Below are positions 36,105 through 44,105 of a stretch of DNA of 64,000 bases, one piece after another. Positions within the stretch are counted from its first letter, which is position 1, and the number at the start of each line of letters is the position of its first letter. Under the pieces are notes generated by a model. It worked only from the letters and a program-made list of their open reading frames with translations. It had not been told where the DNA came from and did no database searches. Position numbers and translations under genes: made by a program. Source of the DNA: an uncultured Bacilli bacterium (lineage in GTDB: Bacteria > Bacillota_I > Bacilli_A > RF39 > UBA660). The DNA lies in the NCBI GenBank assembly GCA_934090935.1, contig CAKOKD010000002.1:140287-204286 (forward strand). Direction: 5' to 3'.

Positions 36105-36708
36105 ACTTTACGGAATAATCGGTAGTACATTGCCTATGATAATTCTTTTTTCTTTAGTGATGATTCTTTACCGAATTGTCTGTGTTATAATGACAAAAGA
36201 AAAAATAAATGTCTTAAAAGAGTTAAAAATGCTAATATACATCATTTATTGTTTTTTGCTTTTTAGACTGGTTACTACAACTGACTTTGAAAGTTACTCC
36301 AATAACTTTATTCCGTTTAAAGAGATTATGCGTTATAAATTAACAAGTGTTCTTTTCTATAGAAATGTTGTTGGTAATATTTTATTATTTTTACCATTTG
36401 GTTTTTTAATTACTGATATGATTCATGATAAAACAAATAAGCTTAATATTTTTATGTCAACATTTATTGTATTTATGACATCTCTTTCAATAGAAGTAAT
36501 ACAGATGCATATTGGAAGAAGTTTTGATATTGATGATATCATTTTAAATGTAATTGGTGGTATAATTGGATTTGTTATATTTTGGATATGCAACGGAATA
36601 AAGAAAAGATGCAATAACGATTCTCTAAATTTATTAGTAGCTTTTCTTTCATTTATTCTTTTCGTATTAGTAATGTTTTTAATAGTTTTAGTGGTGGTGA
36701 ATTTTTAA
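36091..36708 (+). CDS. VanZ-like membrane protein
   Basis: A 205-residue protein with five hydrophobic segments. The motifs N-F-I-P-F-K-E-I near residue 70, N-V-V-G-N-I-L-L-F-L-P-F-G-F near 92, S-L-S-I-E-V-I-Q near 132, R-S-F-D-I-D-D-I-I-L-N-V-I-G-G near 143 are diagnostic of the VanZ-like family. VanZ itself gives low-level teicoplanin resistance; most chromosomal relatives have no known role. It overlaps yqfD and, by one base, ybeY, so it is embedded in the operon. In Bacillus this slot holds phoH and a 7TM-HD gene, so this is a local replacement. Confidence 0.82.
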   Translation: MIPTKLYGIIGSTLPMIILFSLVMILYRIVCVIMTKEKINVLKELKMLIYIIYCFLLFRLVTTTDFESYSNNFIPFKEIMRYKLTSVLFYRNVVGNILLFLPFGFLITDMIHDKTNKLNIFMSTFIVFMTSLSIEVIQMHIGRSFDIDDIILNVIGGIIGFVIFWICNGIKKRCNNDSLNLLVAFLSFILFVLVMFLIVLVVVNF

Positions 36709-37151
36709 TGAATAGTTTTGATATAATTGATGAATTTGGATATAAAAGTGATTATAGTTATTTAAATGAAGTACTAAATCATACTTTAGAAAAATTAAAT
36801 ATTAATAATGCTTGTTTTTCTATTATTTTTATAGATGATGAAAAAATGCATGAGATGAATTTAGAATATCGTGGAATCGATAGAACAACTGATGTTTTAA
36901 GTTTTGCTTTAGAGGATAATGATTTTATAGAATGTGAAATACGTAACTTAGGAGATGTTTTTATTTCTATTCCGAAAATGCAAAGTCAAGCTATTGAATA
37001 TGGTCATTCAGAAAAAAGAGAACTTTCTTTTTTAAGCGTTCATGGACTTTTACATTTGCTTGGTTATGATCACACAAGAAGTAAAGAAGAAGAAAAGATT
37101 CAATTTGGACTTCAAGATGAAATATTAAATGATTTAAATATAGTTAAGTAG
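36708..37151 (+). CDS. ybeY: Endoribonuclease YbeY
   Basis: Single-strand RNase that takes part in 16S rRNA maturation and ribosome quality control. The zinc site H-G-L-L-H-L-L-G-Y-D-H is at about residues 111-121, preceded by L-S-F-A-L near residue 64 and L-G-D-V-F-I near residue 82. Length is 147 residues, normal. The start ATG overlaps the stop of the vanZ-like gene. It is followed ten bases later by era, its usual partner. Confidence 0.96.
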   Translation: MNSFDIIDEFGYKSDYSYLNEVLNHTLEKLNINNACFSIIFIDDEKMHEMNLEYRGIDRTTDVLSFALEDNDFIECEIRNLGDVFISIPKMQSQAIEYGHSEKRELSFLSVHGLLHLLGYDHTRSKEEEKIQFGLQDEILNDLNIVK

Positions 37152-37160
37152 GTGGTATAG

Positions 37161-38042
37161 ATGAAAAGTGGCTTTGTAAGCATTATAGGAAGACCAAATA
37201 CAGGTAAAAGTACTTTAATAAATACAATAATAGATGAACATATAGCAATAGTTTCTAATGTAGCTGGAACAACTAGAAATACAATTCAAGGAGTATATCA
37301 TGATGATGATACTCAAATTGTTTTTGTAGATACTCCAGGTATTCATAAAGCTCAAGACAAGTTAGGAAAACACTTAAATAAGCAATCTTATGAATCTATG
37401 GATGATATTGATGCTATTTATTTTGTGGTAGATGCATCAAGCGGACTTGGTACGGGAGATAAATTTATAATGGAAGCTTTAAAACACACAAACGTGCCTG
37501 TAATATTAGTTCTTAATAAAATCGATAGACTTACTAAAGAAGGTATAATAAATGCCATAACTGATTATAAAGATCTATTTGATTTTGCCGATATAATACC
37601 AATAAGTGCTAAGAATAATGATAATGTTGATAGACTAATTAAATTAACTAAAAAATATTTAAAGGATGATATCAAATACTATGATGATGATGTCATCACC
37701 AATAATGATAAATATTTTATGATATCTGAGCTTGTTCGTGAAAAGATTCTTAATTTAACTAATGAAGAAGTGCCTCATTCAGTTACATGTGTTTTAACTA
37801 ATTACAATGAAAAAGCCGATTCAGTATATATCAACGTTGATATCATTGTTTCTAGAGATTCTTTAAAGAAAATAATTATTGGTAAACAAGGAAGTATGCT
37901 TAAAACAATTGGAAGTGAAGCTCGTGCTGATATTGAAAAAATGTTAGGCAAAAGTGTTTATCTAGAATTATTTGTAAAAACAGTTAAAAACTGGAGAAAT
38001 AAGGAAAAATATTTAGTAGAATTAGGTTTTGATGAACTCTAG
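37161..38042 (+). CDS. era: GTPase Era
   Basis: GTP-binding protein that assists 16S rRNA 3'-end processing and 30S assembly. G1 is G-R-P-N-T-G-K-S-T (residues 9-17), G3 is D-T-P-G-I, G4 is N-K-I-D and G5 is S-A-K-N. The C-terminal KH domain carries I-I-V-S-R-D-S-L-K-K-I-I-I-G-K-Q-G and the end W-R-N-K-E-K-Y-L-V-E-L-G-F. Length is 293 residues. The start follows TAGGTGG. It forms a unit with ybeY upstream and yqzL-recO downstream. Confidence 0.97.
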   Translation: MKSGFVSIIGRPNTGKSTLINTIIDEHIAIVSNVAGTTRNTIQGVYHDDDTQIVFVDTPGIHKAQDKLGKHLNKQSYESMDDIDAIYFVVDASSGLGTGDKFIMEALKHTNVPVILVLNKIDRLTKEGIINAITDYKDLFDFADIIPISAKNNDNVDRLIKLTKKYLKDDIKYYDDDVITNNDKYFMISELVREKILNLTNEEVPHSVTCVLTNYNEKADSVYINVDIIVSRDSLKKIIIGKQGSMLKTIGSEARADIEKMLGKSVYLELFVKTVKNWRNKEKYLVELGFDEL

Positions 38043-38093
38043 TGAATAAAAGAACAAAATTTACCTCAATATATAGGTAGAGAGGTGAATATA

Positions 38094-38174
38094 ATGGCTT
38101 ACGATAAAAATTGGGAAAAATTTAAAAAAACTGGTAAGATTGAAGATTATTTAAAATTTAAGAAAGTGATGTAG
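38094..38174 (+). CDS. yqzL: Small YqzL-like protein between era and recO
   Basis: A 26-codon reading frame from ATG 38094 to TAG at 38172-38174, behind AGAGGTGA. It is one base from the recO start codon. The encoded peptide contains W-E-K-F-K-K-T-G-K-I-E-D-Y-L-K-F-K, with a helix of conserved aromatic and basic residues. In Bacillus the yqzL gene lies in the same place between era and recO and encodes a peptide of similar size with W-x-x-F-x-x-T-G-x-(V/I)-x-x-Y-L-x-F-K. Position and motif agree. Function is unknown. Confidence 0.85.
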   Translation: MAYDKNWEKFKKTGKIEDYLKFKKVM

Positions 38175-38175
38175 T

Positions 38176-38904
38176 ATGTTAAAAAAAATAAGAGGAATAG
38201 TTGTAAGCGAAGTACCTTATAAAGATTCCTCTAAAGTACTAAATATTTTATGTGAAGAAGGAGTTATCGGGGTTGTTTCCAAAGGATGTAAACGCATCAA
38301 CAGCCCTTTAAGAGTTATTTCTAATAAACTAACTTTAGGTGAATACGTTATCTATTATAACGAATCTAAACTATCCACTTTAAAAGAAGGAAGTGTTATT
38401 GATAATTTTAATAATATCAAAAATGATTTAAATAAAATTTCTCATGCAACGTATATTACTGATTTAGTAAATCAAGTGATGAAACAAAATGCTGATCCTA
38501 CTGTTTTTTCTTTATATGTAAGTGCTTTGAAAAAGATTGATGAAGGAATAAATGAAACGGTTGTTATGAATATTTTAGAGATAAAACTTCTTGATTATTT
38601 AGGGGTTGGAATAAACCTTAATGGATGTGCTAAATGTGGAAGTACAAGAGAAATTGTAACGATTGATCCGGATGTTGGTGGCTATATTTGTAAAAATTGC
38701 TATACCAACGAAATCATTTATGACGAGCGTGTTAGAAAGATGCTTAGAATGTATTATTTAGTAGAAATAGATTCTATAAAGGAACTAAAGATTAAAGATT
38801 ATGTAATAGACTCTATAAACAAATTTTTATCTGTTTACTATGACAGGTATACTGGTCTTTACATTAAAAGCAAAGAATTTTTAGATAGAAATATTAAAAT
38901 ATAA
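38176..38904 (+). CDS. recO: DNA repair protein RecO
   Basis: Mediator that loads RecA on SSB-coated DNA with RecR. The N-terminal OB fold opens G-I-V-V-S-E-V-P-Y-K-D-S-S-K-V and G-V-V-S-K-G-C-K-R. A zinc site C-A-K-C-G-S near residue 153 and C-K-N-C near residue 174 is the usual four-Cys cluster. Length is 242 residues. The start ATG is one base after the yqzL stop. The position after era is the normal Firmicutes arrangement. Confidence 0.95.
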   Translation: MLKKIRGIVVSEVPYKDSSKVLNILCEEGVIGVVSKGCKRINSPLRVISNKLTLGEYVIYYNESKLSTLKEGSVIDNFNNIKNDLNKISHATYITDLVNQVMKQNADPTVFSLYVSALKKIDEGINETVVMNILEIKLLDYLGVGINLNGCAKCGSTREIVTIDPDVGGYICKNCYTNEIIYDERVRKMLRMYYLVEIDSIKELKIKDYVIDSINKFLSVYYDRYTGLYIKSKEFLDRNIKI

Positions 38905-38963
38905 GACGTATATGTCTTTTTTTTATATTGTTTTTATAGTAAAATATGTTTGGAGGAATTTTT

Positions 38964-39650
38964 ATGCATAAAGTTGTCGCGATAGATGGTTACTCAGCAA
39001 GCGGAAAAGGAACTGTAGCTGACCTGCTTGCAAAAAAACTTGGGTATTTAAGAGTTGATTCTGGAGTCTTTTATCGAGCTATAACGGATTTTGTTTTGAC
39101 GTATCATATCGACATTAATGATCCTGGTGAAATTTTTATGATGGCCAATCATATATCGTATAGTTATGATAAAAATGGTATCTATATAAACGGGAAAAAT
39201 GTAATGGATAGATTAAGGACTAAAGAGGTTGACCAAAATGTAATAAAAATATGTGAAATAAAAAGCGTAAGAAATCTAGTTAATGAAAAAATTAGAGCCT
39301 TAAGAGAAACATCAGACATTATAATTGATGGAAGAGATACCACAACCGAAGTATTTCCTGATGCCGAAGTGAAAGTTTATTTAACCGCATCTTTTGAAAC
39401 TCGAGCGAAGCGTCGATATAATCAATATTTGGAAAAAGGTATCAAGATAACTTATGCTGAAGTCATTGAAAATCTTAAATATCGAGACCACTCCGATGAT
39501 ACTAGAGAAACAGGAGCTCTTCGTATTGCTGATGATGCAATTGTAATAGATTCTTCTTCTATGTCAGCAGAAGAGGTTTGTGATATAATAATTAAAAAAT
39601 TAGAAAGTGTGAGAAGTAATGAAAACGAATTTAAAAGATCTATACATTAA
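38964..39650 (+). CDS. cmk: Cytidylate kinase
   Basis: Phosphorylates CMP and dCMP. The P-loop reads A-I-D-G-Y-S-A-S-G-K-G-T (residues 5-16), followed by L-A-K-K-L-G-Y-L-R-V-D-S-G. The substrate-binding and lid motifs I-D-G-R-D-T-T and R-A-K-R-R-Y, and the R-D-H-S-D-D segment, are typical. The length of 228 residues is usual. The start is ATG 38964, eight bases after GGAGG; the upstream ATG at 38946 overlaps that site. The last 32 bases overlap alaS in another frame, so the two genes are translationally coupled. Confidence 0.95.
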   Translation: MHKVVAIDGYSASGKGTVADLLAKKLGYLRVDSGVFYRAITDFVLTYHIDINDPGEIFMMANHISYSYDKNGIYINGKNVMDRLRTKEVDQNVIKICEIKSVRNLVNEKIRALRETSDIIIDGRDTTTEVFPDAEVKVYLTASFETRAKRRYNQYLEKGIKITYAEVIENLKYRDHSDDTRETGALRIADDAIVIDSSSMSAEEVCDIIIKKLESVRSNENEFKRSIH

Positions 39651-41382
39651 TTTTTTTGTAAGCAAAGGACATAAACAAATTCCAAGTGCCCCAGTTGTTC
39701 CCGAAAACGATCCATCTGTTTTGTTTAACACAGCTGGAATGCAACCACTTATTCCATATCTTTTAGGAGAACCTCATCCTTATGGGACACGTCTATGTGA
39801 TTATCAAAAATGTATAAGAACAAATGACCTTGAAAACATTGGTGATACTTATCATCATACATTTTTTGAAATGTTAGGAAACTGGAGCTTAGGAGATTAT
39901 TTCAAAGACGAAGCAATTTCTTGGAGTTTTGAATTCTTGACTGAGGTTTTAAATATTCCCGTAGAAAGACTTGCTGTAACTGTGTTTGCCGGTTCTGAAA
40001 CGATTCCTTTTGATGAGGTAAGTTACAATAAATGGTGCAGTCTTGGAATAAAACCAGAAAGAATAGCTAAAACTGTTGATGATAATTTCTGGATTGCTGG
40101 AGAAACTGGACCATGTGGTGGAGATACTGAAATTTTCTATTTTAGAAGTGATGATGAAATTCCTGAAGTTTTTGATCCAGAGGATGAACGTTGGGTAGAG
40201 ATTTGGAATAACGTTTTTATGCAATATGAAAAGCATGAGGATGGTTCAATTACTGAACTTCCTAAAAAGAATGTTGATACTGGAATGGGAGTAGAAAGAG
40301 TTACATCAATTCTTGAAGGAAAACTTGATAACTATGAATCTTCCATTTGGAGTGATATCATTGAACTTATTGAAAGCATTTCTAATCTTCCATATAAAGG
40401 AAATGAAAAATCAATGCGTATAATTGCTGATCACATTCGTTCCTCAGTATTTATTGCAGCTGACCCCGCTGGAATTAAGCCAAGCAACACAGATCAAGGT
40501 TACATTTTAAGAAGATTAATAAGAAGAACGATAAGACATGCAAGAAATCTAAATATTGATATTAACTCCAATTGGGAAGAACAAATCGCTTCAAAGATTA
40601 TCGATAAATATGCAAAATATTATGATGAATTAGAAACAAATAAAGAAATCGTGTTTGAAGTTTTAAAAAACGAAAAACAAAAATTTGCCAAAACTCTAGA
40701 AAAAGGTTTAAGAGAATTCGATAAAAAAGTAAGCAATGGGTCTAAAGCTATCGATGGAGAAACAGCATTCCATTTATTTGACACTTATGGATTCCCACTC
40801 GAATTAACAATTGAACTTGCAAGTGAACGTGGAATTGAAGTAGACGTTGTTGGATACAACGAATGTTTTAAAGCTCATCAAGAGTTATCAAGAGCCGGTT
40901 CTACAGCTAAATTTAAAGGTGGGCTTGCTGGAAATTCTGAGATTGAAACCCGTTATCATACTGCAACACACTTGCTTAATGCTGCTTTAAAATTGGTTTT
41001 AGGAAGCGACACTCATCAAAGAGGATCCAATATAACTGTTGAAAGAATGCGTTTTGACTTTAACTGTGACCATAAACTAACTGATGAGGAGAAGAAACGT
41101 GCTGAAGATATCGTAAATGAATGGATTAAAGCTGATTTACCAGTAACTGTAGAAAGTATGAGCAAAGATGAGGCAATTGCTTCAGGTGCTGAATGTATGT
41201 TTATTGAAAAATATCCAGATATCGTAACAGTTTATTCAATAGGTGATGTATCAAAAGAATTATGTGGAGGTCCACATGTAAAACATACTGGAGAACTTGG
41301 TCATTTTGTAATCAAAAAAGAAGAAGCATCAAGCCAAGGTATTAGAAGAATTAAAGCCATTCTTGAAAGTGAGGGAAACTAA
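39619..41382 (+). CDS. alaS: Alanyl-tRNA synthetase, short form
   Basis: Charges tRNA-Ala. The class II core has F-N-T-A-G-M-Q-P-L, Y-H-H-T-F-F-E-M-L-G-N-W-S, G-E-T-G-P-C-G-G-D-T-E and N-V-D-T-G-M-G-V-E-R. The editing domain has H-T-A-T-H (about residue 447) and C-G-G-P-H (about residue 550). The protein ends at 587 residues, soon after R-I-K-A-I, while usual enzymes have about 870; the C-terminal oligomerisation (C-Ala) domain is missing. The DNA shows no frameshift and the next gene starts at the stop (TAATG), so the short form is genuine. It is known in some reduced-genome lineages. The start is fixed by the conserved opening L-x-x-L-Y-I-N-F-F-x-S-K-G-H. It overlaps cmk by 32 bases. Confidence 0.95.
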   Translation: MKTNLKDLYINFFVSKGHKQIPSAPVVPENDPSVLFNTAGMQPLIPYLLGEPHPYGTRLCDYQKCIRTNDLENIGDTYHHTFFEMLGNWSLGDYFKDEAISWSFEFLTEVLNIPVERLAVTVFAGSETIPFDEVSYNKWCSLGIKPERIAKTVDDNFWIAGETGPCGGDTEIFYFRSDDEIPEVFDPEDERWVEIWNNVFMQYEKHEDGSITELPKKNVDTGMGVERVTSILEGKLDNYESSIWSDIIELIESISNLPYKGNEKSMRIIADHIRSSVFIAADPAGIKPSNTDQGYILRRLIRRTIRHARNLNIDINSNWEEQIASKIIDKYAKYYDELETNKEIVFEVLKNEKQKFAKTLEKGLREFDKKVSNGSKAIDGETAFHLFDTYGFPLELTIELASERGIEVDVVGYNECFKAHQELSRAGSTAKFKGGLAGNSEIETRYHTATHLLNAALKLVLGSDTHQRGSNITVERMRFDFNCDHKLTDEEKKRAEDIVNEWIKADLPVTVESMSKDEAIASGAECMFIEKYPDIVTVYSIGDVSKELCGGPHVKHTGELGHFVIKKEEASSQGIRRIKAILESEGN

Positions 41383-41843
41383 TGAAAGAAGAAACTCGTG
41401 AAGCTGCTAAAAAGAATATAAAAAAACTAACTGAAAAAGAAAGCAAATTTATAAATGAATTCAAATCCTTTATTTTAAAGGGAAGTGTTCTAGATTTAGC
41501 TGTTGGTGTACTTATCGGTTCTGCTTTTCAAGGACTTGTTACAAGTTTAACTGATAACATTATTTCACCAATCTTAGGCTGTTTTTCTGAGGTGAATTTC
41601 AATCAATTCACATTGGATATATGGAATTTGCATTTAAGATATGGAGCTTTCTTAACAGATGTCATCAATTTTATTATCATGGCGTTTGTAATCTTCCTAA
41701 TTGTTAAATTCTTTAATAAATTAAGAGATTTCGGTAAAAAAGAAGAAAAACAAGAGGTTAAGAAAACTGAATCAGAGGAAGTCAAACTTTTAAAAGAAAT
41801 AAGAGATGCTTTAAAAGAAGATAAAAAAGGTAGCAAAAAATAA
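41382..41843 (+). CDS. mscL: Large-conductance mechanosensitive channel MscL
   Basis: Emergency osmotic release channel of the inner membrane. The first membrane helix contains I-L-K-G-S-V-L-D-L-A-V-G-V-L-I-G-S-A-F, the family signature, followed by T-S-L-T-D-N-I-I-S-P-I-L-G. A second helix lies at about 95-118, then a Lys/Glu-rich cytoplasmic helix of about 30 residues ending V-K-L-L-K-E-I-R. The total of 153 residues is a little long. It has a 20-residue charged N-terminal extension before the amphipathic start. The start overlaps the alaS stop by one base. Confidence 0.93.
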   Translation: MKEETREAAKKNIKKLTEKESKFINEFKSFILKGSVLDLAVGVLIGSAFQGLVTSLTDNIISPILGCFSEVNFNQFTLDIWNLHLRYGAFLTDVINFIIMAFVIFLIVKFFNKLRDFGKKEEKQEVKKTESEEVKLLKEIRDALKEDKKGSKK

Positions 41844-41854
41844 TGCTATCTTTT
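41825..41854 (+). terminator. Rho-independent terminator of cmk-alaS-mscL
   Basis: GGTAGCA against TGCTATC with one G-T pair, flanked by A and T runs. Confidence 0.78.
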
Positions 41855-41868
41855 ATAATTGAATAATT

Positions 41869-41896
41869 TTGAATATTATAATACTTGTGTTATAAT
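41869..41896 (+). promoter_or_regulatory. Extended -10 promoter for the transglutaminase-like gene
   Basis: TTGAAT at 41869-41874, a 16-bp spacer, and TGT-TATAAT with the -10 at 41891-41896. Confidence 0.75.
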
Positions 41897-41920
41897 ATAA
41901 AACGTTTTAGGAGGGGTTCT

Positions 41921-42907
41921 GTGAAAGCTTATAGTGATATGTCATACGATGAACTGATGAAAACCAGAAGAGAAAACAATATAAGAACGAATATTCTTGT
42001 TTATTCTTTAGATCTTCTCATGATTTTATTTTCAAATCCGTTGTTTTTCTTACCAGTTGTTTATTTTTTTGAAAGCAACAAGAGAACTAATGAAAAACTT
42101 AGTAATGAAATAGTAAAAAAGGATGAAGATATTAAATCAATTAATGCTATCAGTGATGAAATTATCGATAATATTGTTAAATTAGCAGATACATTAGAAG
42201 TTAAAAATCCAGTGGATGTTTATTACTTCTTTTGTGAAATGCTTAATAAGGGTTATCTTTCATATGACTTAAATAATTGTCATTTCATAAGATTCTCTTA
42301 TTATAAAGACTTTGAGATGATAAGTGCATTAACCTTAAATGGCCATGGTGTATGCCGACATATTTCTGCATTCTTAAACGAATTATATAAAAGACTAGGC
42401 TATGAAAGCGATATAGTTCATGGATTTATGAAAGAAATAAATGCAGATGATTTAGAAAAAATCAATAAACGTATTTCATTCTATGAAAATGATGAAGATA
42501 TAGCTAAAATAGTCAGAAAAGCTATTGCTAGCTTAACGGACATAAAAGTAAATATGCTTTTCTCAAAATTTAGATATCTTAATCATGCAGTCACAAGAGT
42601 AAACTTTGATGATATGACTTTATTAACAGATGCAACAAATGAAACAATATTGTTTCCAAAGTTTAAAGACGTTTTTTATTCGAGTCCTTTACCTTTATGG
42701 TGTTTCATTTTAGATGAGGATGCGAGAAAAATAGAAATAGAAGGAAAATATGAATATAATTATGTAAAACTATTATCACAAATTGCTGAATCATCTTTAA
42801 GATTCGGTAAAGAAAAAGACTTGTTTAGAGATTTTCATAAAGATAATTTAGACATGTTAGAAGAAGCAGAAAGTTTAACTCAAAAAGTTTTGGCAAAAAA
42901 GTATTAG
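41921..42907 (+). CDS. Membrane-anchored transglutaminase-like cysteine peptidase
   Basis: A 328-residue protein. A hydrophobic stretch (about residues 23-48) near the N terminus is followed by a coiled-coil-like Lys/Glu segment. The catalytic triad of the transglutaminase-like fold can be traced: Cys in G-H-G-V-C-R-H (about residue 145), His in Y-L-N-H-A-V-T-R (about 222) and Asp in L-L-T-D-A-T-N (about 237). The start is GTG 41921, preceded by AGGAGGGG; an ATG at 41885 falls in the promoter. Such proteins act as peptidases or amidases; the substrate is unknown. It is monocistronic. Compare the Cys-less relative fused to GNAT at 30942. Confidence 0.78.
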   Translation: MKAYSDMSYDELMKTRRENNIRTNILVYSLDLLMILFSNPLFFLPVVYFFESNKRTNEKLSNEIVKKDEDIKSINAISDEIIDNIVKLADTLEVKNPVDVYYFFCEMLNKGYLSYDLNNCHFIRFSYYKDFEMISALTLNGHGVCRHISAFLNELYKRLGYESDIVHGFMKEINADDLEKINKRISFYENDEDIAKIVRKAIASLTDIKVNMLFSKFRYLNHAVTRVNFDDMTLLTDATNETILFPKFKDVFYSSPLPLWCFILDEDARKIEIEGKYEYNYVKLLSQIAESSLRFGKEKDLFRDFHKDNLDMLEEAESLTQKVLAKKY

Positions 42908-42912
42908 TAATT

Positions 42913-42936
42913 GAGATAATTTTTATTATCTCTTTT
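42913..42936 (+). terminator. Rho-independent terminator
   Basis: GAGATAAT, loop TTTT, ATTATCTC and T-rich tail. Confidence 0.82.
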
Positions 42937-42976
42937 ATTATGTAAAAATATTTTGTATAATTATAATAGGTGAGTT

Positions 42977-44101
42977 ATGAGAAAGATAGTTAGCACTTTA
43001 GTAATTATTGCTTCTTTATGTATAAGTGCTTTTGTTACCTATACTTATTTTGATAGAAATAATGAATCTGAAGTAATTATAATCAAAAAGAATAAGATCA
43101 AAAAAAGTTTTTCGTTTTCTTCCTCTATTGATGTTTTGGATACATATTATCTAGCTGTTGATGGGAAAAAGAAACTGGATTTTAAATTCTCTGATGATAT
43201 TAATCGAGATGTTATGCTTTCTAGCAGTGACGAAGCTATTGTTAGAGTTGAAGGATATACCTTTTATGGGGTTTCAGTTGGAAATGCCGTTATAAAAGCA
43301 AAATCAAAAGACATCGAAAAGAGTTATAATGTGGTTGTAACTGATTTAATTACTGCACCAGTACTAAAAAAGGATAAGGCATATTTACCATGTAAAAGAT
43401 ATACAAATGAAGAAAATATCTTGCTTGATAAAATACTTGAATCCAGAGTAAAAGAAATGGGAGAAGGAACTCGTGGAGGAGTTTTAGCAGCAGCTAGATT
43501 TATTACACTAGAGTTTCCTTATACAATCGGCTATTTCAATGAAAATGGTCGTTTAAATGGACATAGTTATCGCCCTTATATTGATGGAGAAGGAAGATAT
43601 TACCATAAAGGGTTGTATTTAAGTGAAGAAAAATTTAAAGACATTTTAAAGAGTACTAAAACAGGTCCTAAAATTTGGGGATGTAAGCTATACGATAATT
43701 TTGTAGATCGTTATAAATCAAACGGATTTACTTGTTCTGGTTTTGTTACATGGGCGATGCTTAACGGAGGATTCGCGACTGGTGATGTTGGGGCCGGTGA
43801 TTATAAACAATTTGATGATGATTTATCCGATTTAGGGCCACATCAAGCTATAACCTATGAATATATGAAAAATGGTAACTATAAAGTAGGTGATTTTATA
43901 GGGAGAAATGGACATGCTGCGCTTATTATCGGTATAAGTGATACAACCATCTATACAGCTGAGTCCTTACCACCAAAGCTAAAAGTATATACCTATGAAA
44001 GATATAATGGAATTGTGAAGGATAAAAACCTTACTTATGTGATTGAGATGAGTGATATCTATCCAAATGGAGACGGTATTACAACGGATATGTGGGAGTG
44101 A
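42977..44101 (+). CDS. Secreted NlpC/P60-like cell-wall hydrolase with Ig-like domain
   Basis: A 374-residue exported protein. Residues 5-25 form a signal or anchor helix. Residues 45-120 look like a bacterial Ig-like (BIG2) fold: S-S-S-D-E-A-I-V-R-V-E-G and Y-G-V-S-V-G-N-A-V-I. The C-terminal part has the NlpC/P60 catalytic pattern: Cys in F-T-C-S-G-F-V (about residue 253), G-D-F-I-G-R-N-G-H-A-A-L-I-I (His about 313), and a polar residue further on. This predicts a peptidoglycan endopeptidase or amidase outside the cell. The start ATG follows AGGTGAG. It is followed four bases later by the pyrimidine-nucleoside phosphorylase gene. Confidence 0.78.
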   Translation: MRKIVSTLVIIASLCISAFVTYTYFDRNNESEVIIIKKNKIKKSFSFSSSIDVLDTYYLAVDGKKKLDFKFSDDINRDVMLSSSDEAIVRVEGYTFYGVSVGNAVIKAKSKDIEKSYNVVVTDLITAPVLKKDKAYLPCKRYTNEENILLDKILESRVKEMGEGTRGGVLAAARFITLEFPYTIGYFNENGRLNGHSYRPYIDGEGRYYHKGLYLSEEKFKDILKSTKTGPKIWGCKLYDNFVDRYKSNGFTCSGFVTWAMLNGGFATGDVGAGDYKQFDDDLSDLGPHQAITYEYMKNGNYKVGDFIGRNGHAALIIGISDTTIYTAESLPPKLKVYTYERYNGIVKDKNLTYVIEMSDIYPNGDGITTDMWE

Positions 44102-44105
44102 TTTT

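Noticed and set aside
39500..39640. T-box or other riboswitch in front of alaS
   Set aside because: alaS starts inside cmk; there is no leader and no specifier or T-box sequence.
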